Source: Streptomyces lincolnensis
GTDB taxonomy: Bacteria > Actinomycetota > Actinomycetes > Streptomycetales > Streptomycetaceae
Direction: 5' to 3'
Length of the DNA stretch: 64,000 nucleotides
NCBI RefSeq assembly: GCF_021173675.1
Contig: NZ_JAIHON010000006.1
Location: 372,001-436,000, forward strand
Under the pieces are notes generated by a model. That model was not told the origin of the DNA, ran no database searches, and saw only the letters and a list, made by a program, of their open reading frames with translations. The stretch's first letter is position 1. The number at the start of each line of letters is the position of its first letter. The translations under genes were made by a program, and so were the position numbers. Shown piece after piece: positions 34,629 to 43,420 of this stretch.

Positions 34629-35297
34629 GTGCCTCTGAACCCTCTCGAACACGACCGCCGTTACGGCGAGCTGGACCAGGTGCTGCGCGCCTACGCGGGG
34701 CAGCCGGCGGACGACACCCCGGACAAGCCGAGCCAAGCCCTGGTCGCCTACCTGCGGCAGACCTGGCACAGCCGCCCCTGGGCGCTCGCCGTCGCCGAAC
34801 GGCAGGTGCGCCAGTACGCCGACCATCCACCGGGACGGCTGCGGCTGAAGCTGGGCGAGTTCTACGCGATCCCGGACGTCGGCCTGCCCGAGCACGAGAT
34901 CCAGCAGTGGCTGTACTGCCTCGCCGACCACATCAAACACAGCGTGGAGGAGGGCGAGGTCCCACCTCCGGCCACCCCGGCCACCCACTGGGAGTGGCAC
35001 GCCCGCTTCCCCGAACTCGGCCAGTTCCTCGGCGGCTGGTTCTCCCAGGACATGCCGGACGAGTTCGACGACCACGAGGCCGCCGTGGCGGACTACCAGG
35101 ACACCACCGACCCGCACGTCGTCGCGCGGCTGGTCGGCGAGCTGCGTGAGCTCCTCGCCCTGGACATCGATGAGTCCGACTACGCCCTGGCCATCGCCGA
35201 ACTGGGCACGGAGGTCGACCCGCCGGCGCCGTATTCACCGAGCGGCTGGCTCGCCGTCGTAGCCGACAGCCTGACGACACCGCGCACCGCCCGGTAA
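34629..35297 (+). CDS. CdiI-type immunity protein
   Basis: This 222-residue soluble protein has a C-terminal half that resembles contact-dependent inhibition immunity proteins of the CdiI_2 type: RFPELGQFLGGWFSQDMPDE, DPHVVARLVGELRELLALDI, SGWLAVVADSL. The N-terminal half (YGELDQVLRAYAGQPADDTP, HSRPWALAVAERQVRQYADH) is a second helical module. It starts at GTG 34629. It should bind and block the RNase A-like domain of the toxin or orphan tip next to it, protecting the producer. Confidence 0.85.
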   Translation: MPLNPLEHDRRYGELDQVLRAYAGQPADDTPDKPSQALVAYLRQTWHSRPWALAVAERQVRQYADHPPGRLRLKLGEFYAIPDVGLPEHEIQQWLYCLADHIKHSVEEGEVPPPATPATHWEWHARFPELGQFLGGWFSQDMPDEFDDHEAAVADYQDTTDPHVVARLVGELRELLALDIDESDYALAIAELGTEVDPPAPYSPSGWLAVVADSLTTPRTAR

Positions 35298-35524
35298 CTG
35301 ATGCTGATATCGGTGACGGTTGAGGTGCAACGGGCGGGAGCGAAGCGTCATCGCATCCGCACATCCCGACGGGGCGGTGGAGGAGGCTGAGTCTCACTTC
35401 ACACGGCCGCGGTGGCCGCATTCTCGTCTCAGCGGGCTCCTTCGATGTGGCCACCGATCAGCGGCCGGTCCGCTCGCCGCAAGGAGCGTGGCCCCCTGGG
35501 CTGTTGATCGACATGCACCACGTC

Positions 35525-36310
35525 TCAATCACCGTGCTCGGGAGCCTCGTTCGGGTCGAGGCCGACCTCGGCCCAGACCGTCAGCCCGCCGCCCGCCTGC
35601 TGTGTCCCCCACCGGTCGGCGAGCGCTCCGGTGATCAGCAGTCCGCGTCCGCGTTCCTGCTCCGGTCGTGGTGGTACGGCAGATGCCACCGGCTTGCATG
35701 GCCCGGTCCCTGCGTCGGTCACACTGATCACGACCGCATGTGCGGAGAGCGCGCAGCTGACGGTGACGGTCGGACTCCCGCTGTGCTCCAAGGCGTTGGC
35801 GACAAGCTCCCCGGTGATCGTTTCCAGGTCGTCCGTCGTGCTGGATGGCAGGCCCCAGGCCCGCGTGGTGTCGCGGACGTGGCGACGGGCGATGCTGGCG
35901 GAGGCGCGGTCGTCTCCGGGGAGGGTGAGCAAGGTGAAGGGGCACGCACGGTCACGGTCCTGGAGTGGCTCCCCTTGGTTCTTTCGCCCTCCGCCGGGTC
36001 GGAGGACGGGGCGTTCTCCAGTCCTTAGGCGGGTTCTCCGGCAATCGGCGATGAGCAGCGCGTCGTGCAGCGCATCAGCCAACTGCCACGCGAAAACGCC
36101 GAGTTCGCCGACGGTCCTTCCGCGCGCCGGAAGCACGTTCCCTACCTGCCCCAGGAGCCGTTCCGCCAGTCCGAGTTGCACGTCCTCGATCCGGTCCGCC
36201 AGCCGGGAGACGGTTCCGTCCCCATCGGTGAGAAGCAGGCTGGGTTGCCCCTGACTGCCGGTCCAGGGCAGGAGCCGTACGTGATTCACCTCGCCGCTCA
36301 CGTGGTTCAT
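35525..36310 (-). CDS. ATP-binding protein, RsbW/anti-sigma kinase-like
   Basis: Residues about 125-250 of 261 form a GHKL ATPase domain: SIARRHVRDTTRAWGL, the N-box ITGELVANALEHSG, the G1 box SVTDAGTGPC and ERGRGLLIT. This is the RsbW-like serine-kinase fold abundant in Streptomyces. The N-terminal 110 residues are a separate module with LLTDGDGTV and helical segments. Start (36308-36310) overlaps the stop of the upstream gene (ATGA), so it is coupled. No sigma factor lies next to it. Confidence 0.85.
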   Translation of the reverse strand: MNHVSGEVNHVRLLPWTGSQGQPSLLLTDGDGTVSRLADRIEDVQLGLAERLLGQVGNVLPARGRTVGELGVFAWQLADALHDALLIADCRRTRLRTGERPVLRPGGGRKNQGEPLQDRDRACPFTLLTLPGDDRASASIARRHVRDTTRAWGLPSSTTDDLETITGELVANALEHSGSPTVTVSCALSAHAVVISVTDAGTGPCKPVASAVPPRPEQERGRGLLITGALADRWGTQQAGGGLTVWAEVGLDPNEAPEHGD

Positions 36311-36663
36311 GATGCCCCTCCGAGGACGGCATGGATGTCACGGGTGTCGAGGTCGACGCCGTACGCCGCACACCAGAGGGTGTCTCGACGCAGGCGCTGG
36401 AGACGGGCCTTCTCCTCATGCTCGTACGCGGTGAGGTAGGGGCGGACGAGGGGGCTTTCCGCGCCGTCGATGGGCTCGTACCAAGGGCGAACCGTTGGGG
36501 CGATGGCGGGTGTTCGGCGCGAAGTGGGTGCGGTGCGGTGGACGGAATCCGCAAGTTCTCTCAGCGGCTTCACGCGTGACGGCAGTGCCCTGATGCGGTG
36601 CTTTCCGCGTGGGGTGAAGAGGGCGCGGATGCGGTGGAGTACACGACTGATCGCGTAGGACAT
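36307..36663 (-). CDS. Small conserved protein in regulatory cassette
   Basis: The 118 residues begin MSYAISRVLHRIRALFTPRG and end RRDTLWCAAYGVDLDTRDIH-AVLGGAS. A basic N-terminus, central SPLVRPYLTAYEHEEKARL and a C-terminal WCAAYGVD motif match small Streptomyces proteins that accompany GHKL ATPase genes. Function unknown. Its stop overlaps the ATPase start and its start lies 4 bp after the upstream gene's stop. Confidence 0.75.
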   Translation of the reverse strand: MSYAISRVLHRIRALFTPRGKHRIRALPSRVKPLRELADSVHRTAPTSRRTPAIAPTVRPWYEPIDGAESPLVRPYLTAYEHEEKARLQRLRRDTLWCAAYGVDLDTRDIHAVLGGAS

Positions 36664-36667
36664 GTGG

Positions 36668-37009
36668 TCAACTCCGATCCCGACAGGCTGTTGTCGGCTC
36701 TTGTGCCACTCCGGCTCCAACGTCGACTTCGGCCCAGACGGCCGAGCGCTCCATGGTCACGTCATGGCCGTACCGGTCGGCCTCGGCGAGCGCGACGAGG
36801 AGGGCGCGTCGGCAGGTGTCAGTGAGGTGGGCGGGAAGGGCGGTCCGGACGCGGATCCGGTCGGTGAACTCTTCGATGAGCGCTGTGTGCCCTGTCAGAA
36901 CGCTGAGTTGGGCGGCCAATGTGACCGCTTTGGACTTCGCAGAACACACGAAGAAGTCCCCCTGTGACGCGATGAGCACGGAGAGTGGTTCTACTTCAGT
37001 AGCTTCCAC
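36668..37009 (-). CDS. Small hypothetical protein, first gene of minus-strand cassette
   Basis: The 113 residues read PLSVLIASQGDFFVCSAKSK, LPAHLTDTCRRALLVALAEA. I recognise no family. It has an alpha/beta look and no transmembrane segment. It is 69 bp from the divergent GntR gene and 4 bp from the next gene in the same direction. Confidence 0.65.
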   Translation of the reverse strand: MEATEVEPLSVLIASQGDFFVCSAKSKAVTLAAQLSVLTGHTALIEEFTDRIRVRTALPAHLTDTCRRALLVALAEADRYGHDVTMERSAVWAEVDVGAGVAQEPTTACRDRS

Positions 37010-37078
37010 CTGATGCAGTAGCTTGTCAATGTTGTTGGAAACCCCTGCCGCATCGCCGGAGGAACCGGAGGGCCGCCC

Positions 37079-37837
37079 ATGCCCCGAGAGGCGCCATACC
37101 TTGAAGTGGCCGACTCCCTGCGCGCTCGGATCCTTGCGGGAGAGTGGACGGTGGGGTCTCGCCTCCCCTCCAGGGCACAGCTCGCCGATGAGTACGGCGT
37201 AGGCCGCAACGTGACACAGCGAGCCATGGATCGCTTGATCATCGAAGGGTTGCTCGAAGGGCGCGCCGGATCAGGTACGTATGTCCGAAAGCCGCGCGAG
37301 CGGATGCGCATGGTCCGCTCACGGCACCGCGAACGCCGAGGCGGATCCCCCTTCCGTGCCGACATGAAGGAGAGGGGGCAGGCCGGGACCTGGGAATCAC
37401 ACAGTCAGGCCCGCGTCCCCGCCCCGGCACACATCGCGGAACGACTCGCCATCCGCTCGGGGGACCTCTGCGTAACCACTCGGTACGAGTTCCTGTCGGA
37501 CGGCAGGCCGGTCCAACTCTCCGAATCCTGGGAGCCGATGGCCATCACGGACGGAACCCCTATCGTGCTGCCCGAAATGGGCCCCCTGGCCGGCATGGGC
37601 GTGGTCGAGCGCATGCAGTCCATCGGCGTGCGGGTCGAAACGGCGGTCGAAGTACCGCGCCCTGCCAGGGCAACTCAGGCTCAGGCCAATCTGCTGGGCG
37701 TCAGCGTGGGGGCCCTGGTGCTGGAGATCGAGCGGACGTACTACGACACGGATGGCCGTCCCGTGGAAACCGCGGACATCGTGGTGCCGGACGTGCGCTG
37801 GGAAGTGGCGTATGAGTTCGGTGTCGACGACGCTTAG
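37079..37837 (+). CDS. GntR-family regulator with UTRA domain
   Basis: Residues 1-70 of 252 form the GntR winged helix (ILAGEWTVGSRLPSRAQLAD, EYGVGRNVTQRAMDRLIIEG). The rest is a UTRA effector domain (DLCVTTRYEFLSDGRPVQLS, VGALVLEIERTYYDTDGRPV). HutC-type GntR proteins respond to small ligands. It is divergent from the three-gene ATPase cassette, its probable target, and 20 bp upstream of a small Pro-rich protein gene. Confidence 0.9.
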   Translation: MPREAPYLEVADSLRARILAGEWTVGSRLPSRAQLADEYGVGRNVTQRAMDRLIIEGLLEGRAGSGTYVRKPRERMRMVRSRHRERRGGSPFRADMKERGQAGTWESHSQARVPAPAHIAERLAIRSGDLCVTTRYEFLSDGRPVQLSESWEPMAITDGTPIVLPEMGPLAGMGVVERMQSIGVRVETAVEVPRPARATQAQANLLGVSVGALVLEIERTYYDTDGRPVETADIVVPDVRWEVAYEFGVDDA

Positions 37838-37857
37838 GGATCTGAGAGGAGGCCTGT

Positions 37858-38310
37858 GTGAACGACGACGACATACGCGCGAGTTTTGACGGCCGTGGCC
37901 GCGTCGAACTACTGCCCGGCCTGACAACGGCCGCGAGGCAACGCCGGATCGAGGAGATCGGCCACGCTCTCGGCTACCGCCTGCTCGCCACCCAGAACCT
38001 CGGCCGCTCCGGCGTCCGGCTCCTCTTCGAACGCGACGACCTCCCGCACGCACGCCGCCGCGCCGAACTGAGCGTTGCCCGGTTGAGGGCGGGCGGTCCC
38101 TTGCTGCCAGTGATGGAACCGCCCCCACCCCCTCCACTGGGTCCGCCGCCCCCGGTCTCGTCCCAGCCCCGTCCGCGACAGCCCAGCCGCCCGCCGACAC
38201 CACCCCCACCACCTTCCCCGGTGGCTCCGCCCCGGCCCCGGGTTCCGCCCCGCCCGGTGGTCCCGCCGCCTCCGCCCCCACCACCCCATGGGGCGACTCA
38301 GGAGGACTGA
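37858..38310 (+). CDS. Small protein with proline-rich tail
   Basis: The first 80 of 150 residues are globular (IRASFDGRGRVELLPGLTTA, IEEIGHALGYRLLATQN). The last 60 are mainly proline (PPPPPPLGPPPPV-type). It starts at GTG 37858 with GAGAGGAGG upstream and is probably co-transcribed with the GntR gene. I do not recognise the function. Confidence 0.7.
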   Translation: MNDDDIRASFDGRGRVELLPGLTTAARQRRIEEIGHALGYRLLATQNLGRSGVRLLFERDDLPHARRRAELSVARLRAGGPLLPVMEPPPPPPLGPPPPVSSQPRPRQPSRPPTPPPPPSPVAPPRPRVPPRPVVPPPPPPPPHGATQED

Positions 38311-38624
38311 GACTGTGCCGCAGACTCACGACAAGTGTCGGCCTGTTCGCGGGCGCCCGATGGCTTCAGCTGTCGCTTTCATCACAGGCATCACTTCGGC
38401 ACAGTGAGCCTTCGGCCCAACCTACTGCAGCGACATGGTTCAAGAGCAGATGCAGCGGCGGCGAGAGTAACGAGTGTGCGGGGTGTCATTCGGAAGCCAT
38501 CCACTTCAGCGCGGGACTCGAAGGTTTATGAGCGCTGCGCTGTGTCGGTGTCTTCCAAGACTTCGTTGCCGGCCTACGCGATGTTCGGGGTAGCTTCGAT
38601 CTCGTGATCACCTGGCCCATGAGA
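38311..38624. other. Gap without a supported gene
   Basis: Between the Pro-rich protein gene and the convergent minus-strand anchored-protein gene, 314 bp contain only one short plus-strand ORF (38335-38607) with poor codon use. No repeat, hairpin or promoter is clear. The base composition shifts here to richer A/T. Confidence 0.6.
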
Positions 38625-39239
38625 TCACCTAGTGCGACACTTGCCGACTTTGTACGCATGGTCTGTCAGCTGAACCGCAAAATCGGTCAGTGCCTTCCGC
38701 AGATCGTTCCCATGTACCCGACTGCCGCCGACGACCCTGACTTCCGTGATCAACGCGTAGCGTTGTAGTGCGTCATCGGCGTTAGCGTCGGGCGGTGTGC
38801 AGGCGACGTAGACGGAGGCCAGCCGGTCAAGTGTGAGGGTCTCCATATCGTCCTTGGAGCCTCGCCGGATTTCACCGTAAGTCTCTCCAGACTCCTGCTC
38901 GTATCCCGAGAACCAGGTCTCAGTGCTCGCGTCCTGCACATCTGATTCCCCCGAAACGATGTGATCGTCGCTCGTCAACACTCGACAAAAGAAGGTGAAG
39001 TCCTTGCCCGGGCTGGTGCCTGTGCCTCGGTCCTTGGCTGATCGTGCGTCAGGAAGGATACTCTTCACTGTGCTTCGCGCCACGGCACCGTCGCAAGGCC
39101 GTTCCGGTAGTCGATCGAGCCCCTTCGTGAAGATTTCAAGGTAACCAAGGGCTCCTCCAACTGCAAGAGCGAACGCAGCGGTGGTGACGATCAATGTACG
39201 CTTCCCTACGGGAATCTTCTCTCTCACCACGTCATCCAT
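38625..39239 (-). CDS. Membrane-anchored extracytoplasmic protein, unknown
   Basis: This 204-residue protein has one N-terminal helix (GKRTLIVTTAAFALAVGGAL) and an outside domain with three Cys (ERPCDGAVARS, FFCRVLTSDD, VACTPPDANADD). It sits 6 bp after the DUF6571 gene in the same direction and probably belongs to that type VII group. Codon use is less GC-biased than the chromosome average. No family recognised. Confidence 0.72.
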   Translation of the reverse strand: MDDVVREKIPVGKRTLIVTTAAFALAVGGALGYLEIFTKGLDRLPERPCDGAVARSTVKSILPDARSAKDRGTGTSPGKDFTFFCRVLTSDDHIVSGESDVQDASTETWFSGYEQESGETYGEIRRGSKDDMETLTLDRLASVYVACTPPDANADDALQRYALITEVRVVGGSRVHGNDLRKALTDFAVQLTDHAYKVGKCRTR

Positions 39240-39245
39240 TTCAGA

Positions 39246-41429
39246 TTAAGCGCTCGGCCTTGCGTGAATATCTTCCAAAATCTGATCACTGCGTGACCAT
39301 CCAGAATTTAGTGACTCGCGAATCAGATTCTGCGTCGCCTCTTCCTTGAGATCTGAATTATGTGCGGCGATTGCATCAGTGGCAGCCCACTGAGTCTGCT
39401 GAAGTGCGGAATCCTGGGCTTTGTTGAGGTCTTGGCCGGTCCGGTAAAGTGCGTCATCCAGTGCGCCATCGATCTCTTTCCCTTCCATTAGTCGGTCAAT
39501 CGCCATTCCTGAAACTCCCCCGAAGAAGCCGCCGACCGCAGCGCTGGTAATGGCACCCGCCGGTGTGGCGGGAACGAGGGCCACGGAGCCGACACCGACA
39601 CCGGTAGAAATGACAGTTTTGAAGAAATCTCCCTGACTTTTGATCGAGTCGTTGTAGTCTTTTTCTGCCTGTGTAGAATTTTCAATTTCGGCGTCTGCTA
39701 CTGAATGGCCGACGACACCTTCGATGACGCCAGCATTTTCTGCGACAGCGCGGATAGCATCGGAAGTATTGCCGTCGTAGAGCGAAGGATCGGCGATATG
39801 AGCTTCGAGGAGGCTGCTGGTGTAGATACTCTCTCCATAGATGATGGCTGCTCTTCCATCATTGTCTCTGGATACTTCGTACAAGAACCTTGTGACGTCA
39901 GCCTTATTCAAGCCGTCAGGGGCTGCACTATCAGTGATAAAGATCGATTCTGCGCCCTTGCCGGCCATCTCAAGGCTGATCTCCGGCATATACGAAGCCG
40001 CCATGTGCCCGAAGCTCTCACCCATCCCCTTGGTCACGAGTCCTGCACCCCCGTCGGGCTGTGCGATCGCGTGTGTAATGTTCGCCATGATCGCAACTTG
40101 CTCTTCGCTGTGCGGTAGCGCAACGGCCGTCGAGTCGCCCACTACCACACCAGTAACTGCGGCTTCCAGAGCGTGCCCCAATGCTGGACCTCGATCCGTG
40201 TACTTGGTAGTTTCCAGCATGTGGTCCAGATCTGACTTGGACTCGAAGGCGTGCACCGCAGCCTCAGGATTATGGGAAAGCCCAACGAAGAGCCCTTCCA
40301 GTGGATCTCGTCCGTTGCCATCACCGAAAACGAGGTCCACACCATCGTATCCCTTCACCCACAGGGCATCGGTGTTTGATTCCCCTGCACCCTTGTCGGC
40401 TTTGAAGAGCTTATCTCGGTAGTTGTCAAGGAACTCGGTGTCGTACTGGCCCTGGCGCATGAGGCTACTTATCACCTGGGAGCCAAGGGCGCCGATCGGG
40501 CTGAGTGACGTGCTGGCGCGGAAGTTTGTATTGCTCTCTGCAATAAGGTTCTTCTTCCACTCTTGCATTGCCTCTGAATCCGAGAAGGATGCGGTCGCCA
40601 AGGTTAGACCCAGGTTTTTCTGCAAGCTCTTCATCGCCTCAAGCTCCGAGCCACGGGCGCCGGCGTGCGCGTGGGCCATCTCGGTCCAGAACTGGAGCGT
40701 CCCCTTGGGTCCGAGCCCTCTCGCGAACTGCTCTGAGAACAGAGAGTCGTCGCGGTACATCGCCATCGTCCGGTTAAAGTCGGCGATCTCGTCGAGGGTC
40801 ATCTTGTCCGGATCCTTGGCCATCTTCGCCAGCTTCTCTGCGGCTGCAACTGCCCTGGCCGCAGAGTCGCGATCCCCATACTTGGCATCAGAGAAACCGT
40901 ACTTGGCCTGGTCGACGAGCAGTTTGAGAACTTTCGCCGCGCTATTGTCACTCTCGGTAGCCTTGCCAAGGATGCGAGTGATGTCGTCGCGGAGTGTCTC
41001 GGCCGCCCTCTGATCTCCGGCCATGGTGTTTCCGCTGGGATCGGACGACCAGTCAGGGCGGTGGCTCGTGCTGACCATGAACGTGCCATCGCCGGTGTCC
41101 ACCACTGTCAGTTGATGCCTAGCACCGCGCTCGATGGCGTCGTTCAACTGCGTGCGGTAGTCGATGAGCTCGCTTCGGGTGTCCTTGAGGATCTTAGCGA
41201 TGGAGTCGGCCTGGGTATGAGCGTCAGCGAACTCTGCCGCAGTCTTGTCGACGAATTCGCGAGTGACGTTGGCGTTTACCCCGGACCACTTGGCCCTAAC
41301 TGCCTTGTTCTTCAGGTTGTTCTCCGCGTCCCTCTTAAGGTCGGCGAGTTTCTTCGTCATCTGCTCCCAGTCGGTGATCGCCTCACCCAGCCTGGAGAAG
41401 TTGCCGAATCGGAGTGCGTCGAGGTCCAT
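39246..41429 (-). CDS. DUF6571-family protein, type VII substrate-like
   Basis: This 727-residue protein begins MDLDALRFGNFSRLGEAITD, with a WXG-like turn KWSGVNANVTREF near residue 45, so its N-terminus looks like a WXG100/LXG secretion domain. The segments FARGLGPKGTLQFWTEMAHA and SMTLATASFSDSEAM-type LATASFSDSEAMQEWKKNL match what I recall of the DUF6571 family. A hydrophobic Gly-rich stretch (GVGVGSVALVPATPAGAITS) near the C-terminus could insert in membrane. It lies 5 bp after a WXG100-like gene. A/T content is higher than in surrounding genes, suggesting transfer. Confidence 0.8.
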   Translation of the reverse strand: MDLDALRFGNFSRLGEAITDWEQMTKKLADLKRDAENNLKNKAVRAKWSGVNANVTREFVDKTAAEFADAHTQADSIAKILKDTRSELIDYRTQLNDAIERGARHQLTVVDTGDGTFMVSTSHRPDWSSDPSGNTMAGDQRAAETLRDDITRILGKATESDNSAAKVLKLLVDQAKYGFSDAKYGDRDSAARAVAAAEKLAKMAKDPDKMTLDEIADFNRTMAMYRDDSLFSEQFARGLGPKGTLQFWTEMAHAHAGARGSELEAMKSLQKNLGLTLATASFSDSEAMQEWKKNLIAESNTNFRASTSLSPIGALGSQVISSLMRQGQYDTEFLDNYRDKLFKADKGAGESNTDALWVKGYDGVDLVFGDGNGRDPLEGLFVGLSHNPEAAVHAFESKSDLDHMLETTKYTDRGPALGHALEAAVTGVVVGDSTAVALPHSEEQVAIMANITHAIAQPDGGAGLVTKGMGESFGHMAASYMPEISLEMAGKGAESIFITDSAAPDGLNKADVTRFLYEVSRDNDGRAAIIYGESIYTSSLLEAHIADPSLYDGNTSDAIRAVAENAGVIEGVVGHSVADAEIENSTQAEKDYNDSIKSQGDFFKTVISTGVGVGSVALVPATPAGAITSAAVGGFFGGVSGMAIDRLMEGKEIDGALDDALYRTGQDLNKAQDSALQQTQWAATDAIAAHNSDLKEEATQNLIRESLNSGWSRSDQILEDIHARPSA

Positions 41430-41434
41430 CGGAG

Positions 41435-41881
41435 TCAGTTGTCCTTCCGGTCGTCGAAGCCGGAATCCAGCAAGGCAATCTTGCTGACAGCACCGGCGAT
41501 GTACGTCTCGTCGGCCGCATGCTGGTTCTTGGTGAATCGCAGGTGGTTCGAGATGTGTGCGCAGGCGTCCAACAGAGTCTTTGTCTGCTCGCTCCACCGT
41601 TCAGCGACGTGCTCAAGAGCGGCTCCCAGCGCGAAGCCCTCACCCTTCAGCCCGCCAGCAGCTGACACCGATGCGACACGTGCGTGACCGCTGTGGTGTT
41701 GGAAATCGTCGAACAGGTCATGGGCTGCTTTGCCAACTGCCTCAAGGTCCGCGTGGTCAGCCGTGAGATCACCTTGAGTTGCGTTTCCTCCCTGATCAGC
41801 TGGGAGCTGATTGAGCTGCATCTGCGTGGAATGCCGCTCCGCCGCCGATGCTTTGAGCTCGTCCCACTCCTCCCACGCCAT
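41435..41881 (-). CDS. WXG100-like helical protein
   Basis: This 148-residue, mostly helical, acidic protein begins MAWEEWDELKASAAERHSTQ and contains LEAVGKAAHDLFDDFQHHSG. It is the partner upstream of the DUF6571 gene (5 bp apart). The start is supported by GGGGAGGAAA on the coding strand. The WEEW start and size fit WXG-like proteins of Streptomyces type VII loci, though a canonical W-x-G is not visible. Confidence 0.75.
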   Translation of the reverse strand: MAWEEWDELKASAAERHSTQMQLNQLPADQGGNATQGDLTADHADLEAVGKAAHDLFDDFQHHSGHARVASVSAAGGLKGEGFALGAALEHVAERWSEQTKTLLDACAHISNHLRFTKNQHAADETYIAGAVSKIALLDSGFDDRKDN

Positions 41882-42028
41882 GCGTGTTTCCTCCCCGTGT
41901 TGGTTTTTACGTCGTGAGGTGGTTGCCAAGCGTCAGGCCATCCTCCTGGGAGGATCAACGTGTGCCACTTAGCCTCTGCCAGGTTTTCTCGTCGCTTTCA
42001 TATGGCACTGAAGAACCGTGTGCTCGCT

Positions 42029-43381
42029 TCACCCGGCACCTGGCCCTTGACGGGGCGGGTATCCACCACCCGGCGGGTCAGGGGGTGGGATGAATCCTGG
42101 TCCTGGGTAGCCGAATTGACCTGAAGTAGCTGGCGGCAGCGGAGCGCTTGATGGTCTACGGCGGCTGCGCACAAGCAGTGCGATTGTTCCTCCGGCCAGG
42201 GCGATACCGCCTGAACCCAGCGCGATCCAGAGAGTGCTGCTGCCGTCCTTCGACGAGGAGACCGTGGCATCTGGGCTTTCCTGACTTCCCGCAGTTTCCG
42301 TGCCGTCTGAGCGCTCATTCGCGGAGGTCGCTGGGGTCGGCACGCGTGAGGAGTCGGCCTTCAGGTCGGGAAGGGGATAGACATCAGCCGGGCCGGGATC
42401 GCCCGGGTTCTGCAAGGCGATGCGGGGGCGGACGATGCCGTAGCCGATGGCGTCGTTGCGCTTCTTGCCGTCCGTGGGGGCGCCGATGGTGTTCAGCATG
42501 ACGCGGAGGACCTGGTTGTTGGTCCAGGTGGGGTGCTTGGACCAGATGAGGGCGGCGCTGGCGGAGGCGAGGGCGGTGGCGTCGCTGGTGCCGTGACTCT
42601 CACACAGACCGGTCTTGCTTCCGCAGGCGTGGAGCATGTCCTCGCCGGGTGCGGCCATGTCGACCTGGGGCCCGTACTCCGACTCGGCGGTTCTGCGGAG
42701 GTCTCTGCCGACCGCTGCCACACCTACTACTCCTGGTGTGGCGGCCGGGTACTCGACCTGATTGGTGGTGGTTCCGCTGTTTCCGACAGCCGCGAAGATC
42801 AGTGAGCCTTTGGTCAGGGCGTACTTGACCGCATCTGTCAGCTGAGGTGAACCCGTCGTGTGTCCCAGGGAGATGTTGATGACCTGTGCGCCCGCGTCTG
42901 CGGCATAGCGGATGGCTTCCGGGGCGACTTTGTCGAACTGCTTGTCCGCTTCCGCTTGGTTGGCCGAACTATCGGAATCGGGCATGCGGATCGGGAGGAT
43001 CTTCACGCCGGGGGCGAGACCGAAGGCGCCCTGACCGCCACCGTACGCGCCGGTACCGGCGATCAGACCGGCCATGCCTGTGCCGTGGCCGTCGTAGTCG
43101 GTGTGCTCATCGCCCGGCTGGTCCGGTGCGAAGTTCTTGCCGGACAGGACGCGCCCCTTCAGATCGGGGTTGTCCGGGTCGACGCCGCTGTCGACGACGG
43201 CGACCGTGATGCCCTCGCCGGTGCTGGTCTTCCACATTTGCTCGGCCTTCATGGCGTCGAGGAACCACTGCTCCTCGCGGGTCGACGCCTGGGCCGGTGT
43301 GCCCGAGCCCACCAGCAGCAGGCCGAGGGCCGCCGCTGCCGCGGCACGGCGGCCTCCGTATCGAGTGCTGCTGGTGCGCAT
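42029..43381 (-). CDS. mycP: Type VII secretion mycosin (subtilisin-like serine protease)
   Basis: This 450-residue membrane-anchored protease has a signal peptide (RRAAAAAALGLLLVGSGTPA) and a subtilase domain with Asp in VAVVDSGVDPD, His in DGHGTGMAGLIAG and Ser in SHGTSDATALASA. A C-terminal helix (LWIALGSGGIALAGGTIALL) and Pro-rich cytoplasmic tail follow. Mycosins stabilise and process type VII secretion systems. It lies 39 bp downstream of the Pro/Gly-rich WXG protein gene. No eccB-E genes are in the window. Confidence 0.93.
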   Translation of the reverse strand: MRTSSTRYGGRRAAAAAALGLLLVGSGTPAQASTREEQWFLDAMKAEQMWKTSTGEGITVAVVDSGVDPDNPDLKGRVLSGKNFAPDQPGDEHTDYDGHGTGMAGLIAGTGAYGGGQGAFGLAPGVKILPIRMPDSDSSANQAEADKQFDKVAPEAIRYAADAGAQVINISLGHTTGSPQLTDAVKYALTKGSLIFAAVGNSGTTTNQVEYPAATPGVVGVAAVGRDLRRTAESEYGPQVDMAAPGEDMLHACGSKTGLCESHGTSDATALASASAALIWSKHPTWTNNQVLRVMLNTIGAPTDGKKRNDAIGYGIVRPRIALQNPGDPGPADVYPLPDLKADSSRVPTPATSANERSDGTETAGSQESPDATVSSSKDGSSTLWIALGSGGIALAGGTIALLVRSRRRPSSAPLPPATSGQFGYPGPGFIPPPDPPGGGYPPRQGPGAG

Positions 43382-43420
43382 GAACGTCGCTCTCTCTGAT
43401 CCTGCTGTTCCTGGGTGGAC

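Noticed and set aside
38335..38607. 90-residue plus-strand ORF between converging genes
   Set aside because: Poor codon bias, no ribosome site and no recognisable sequence.
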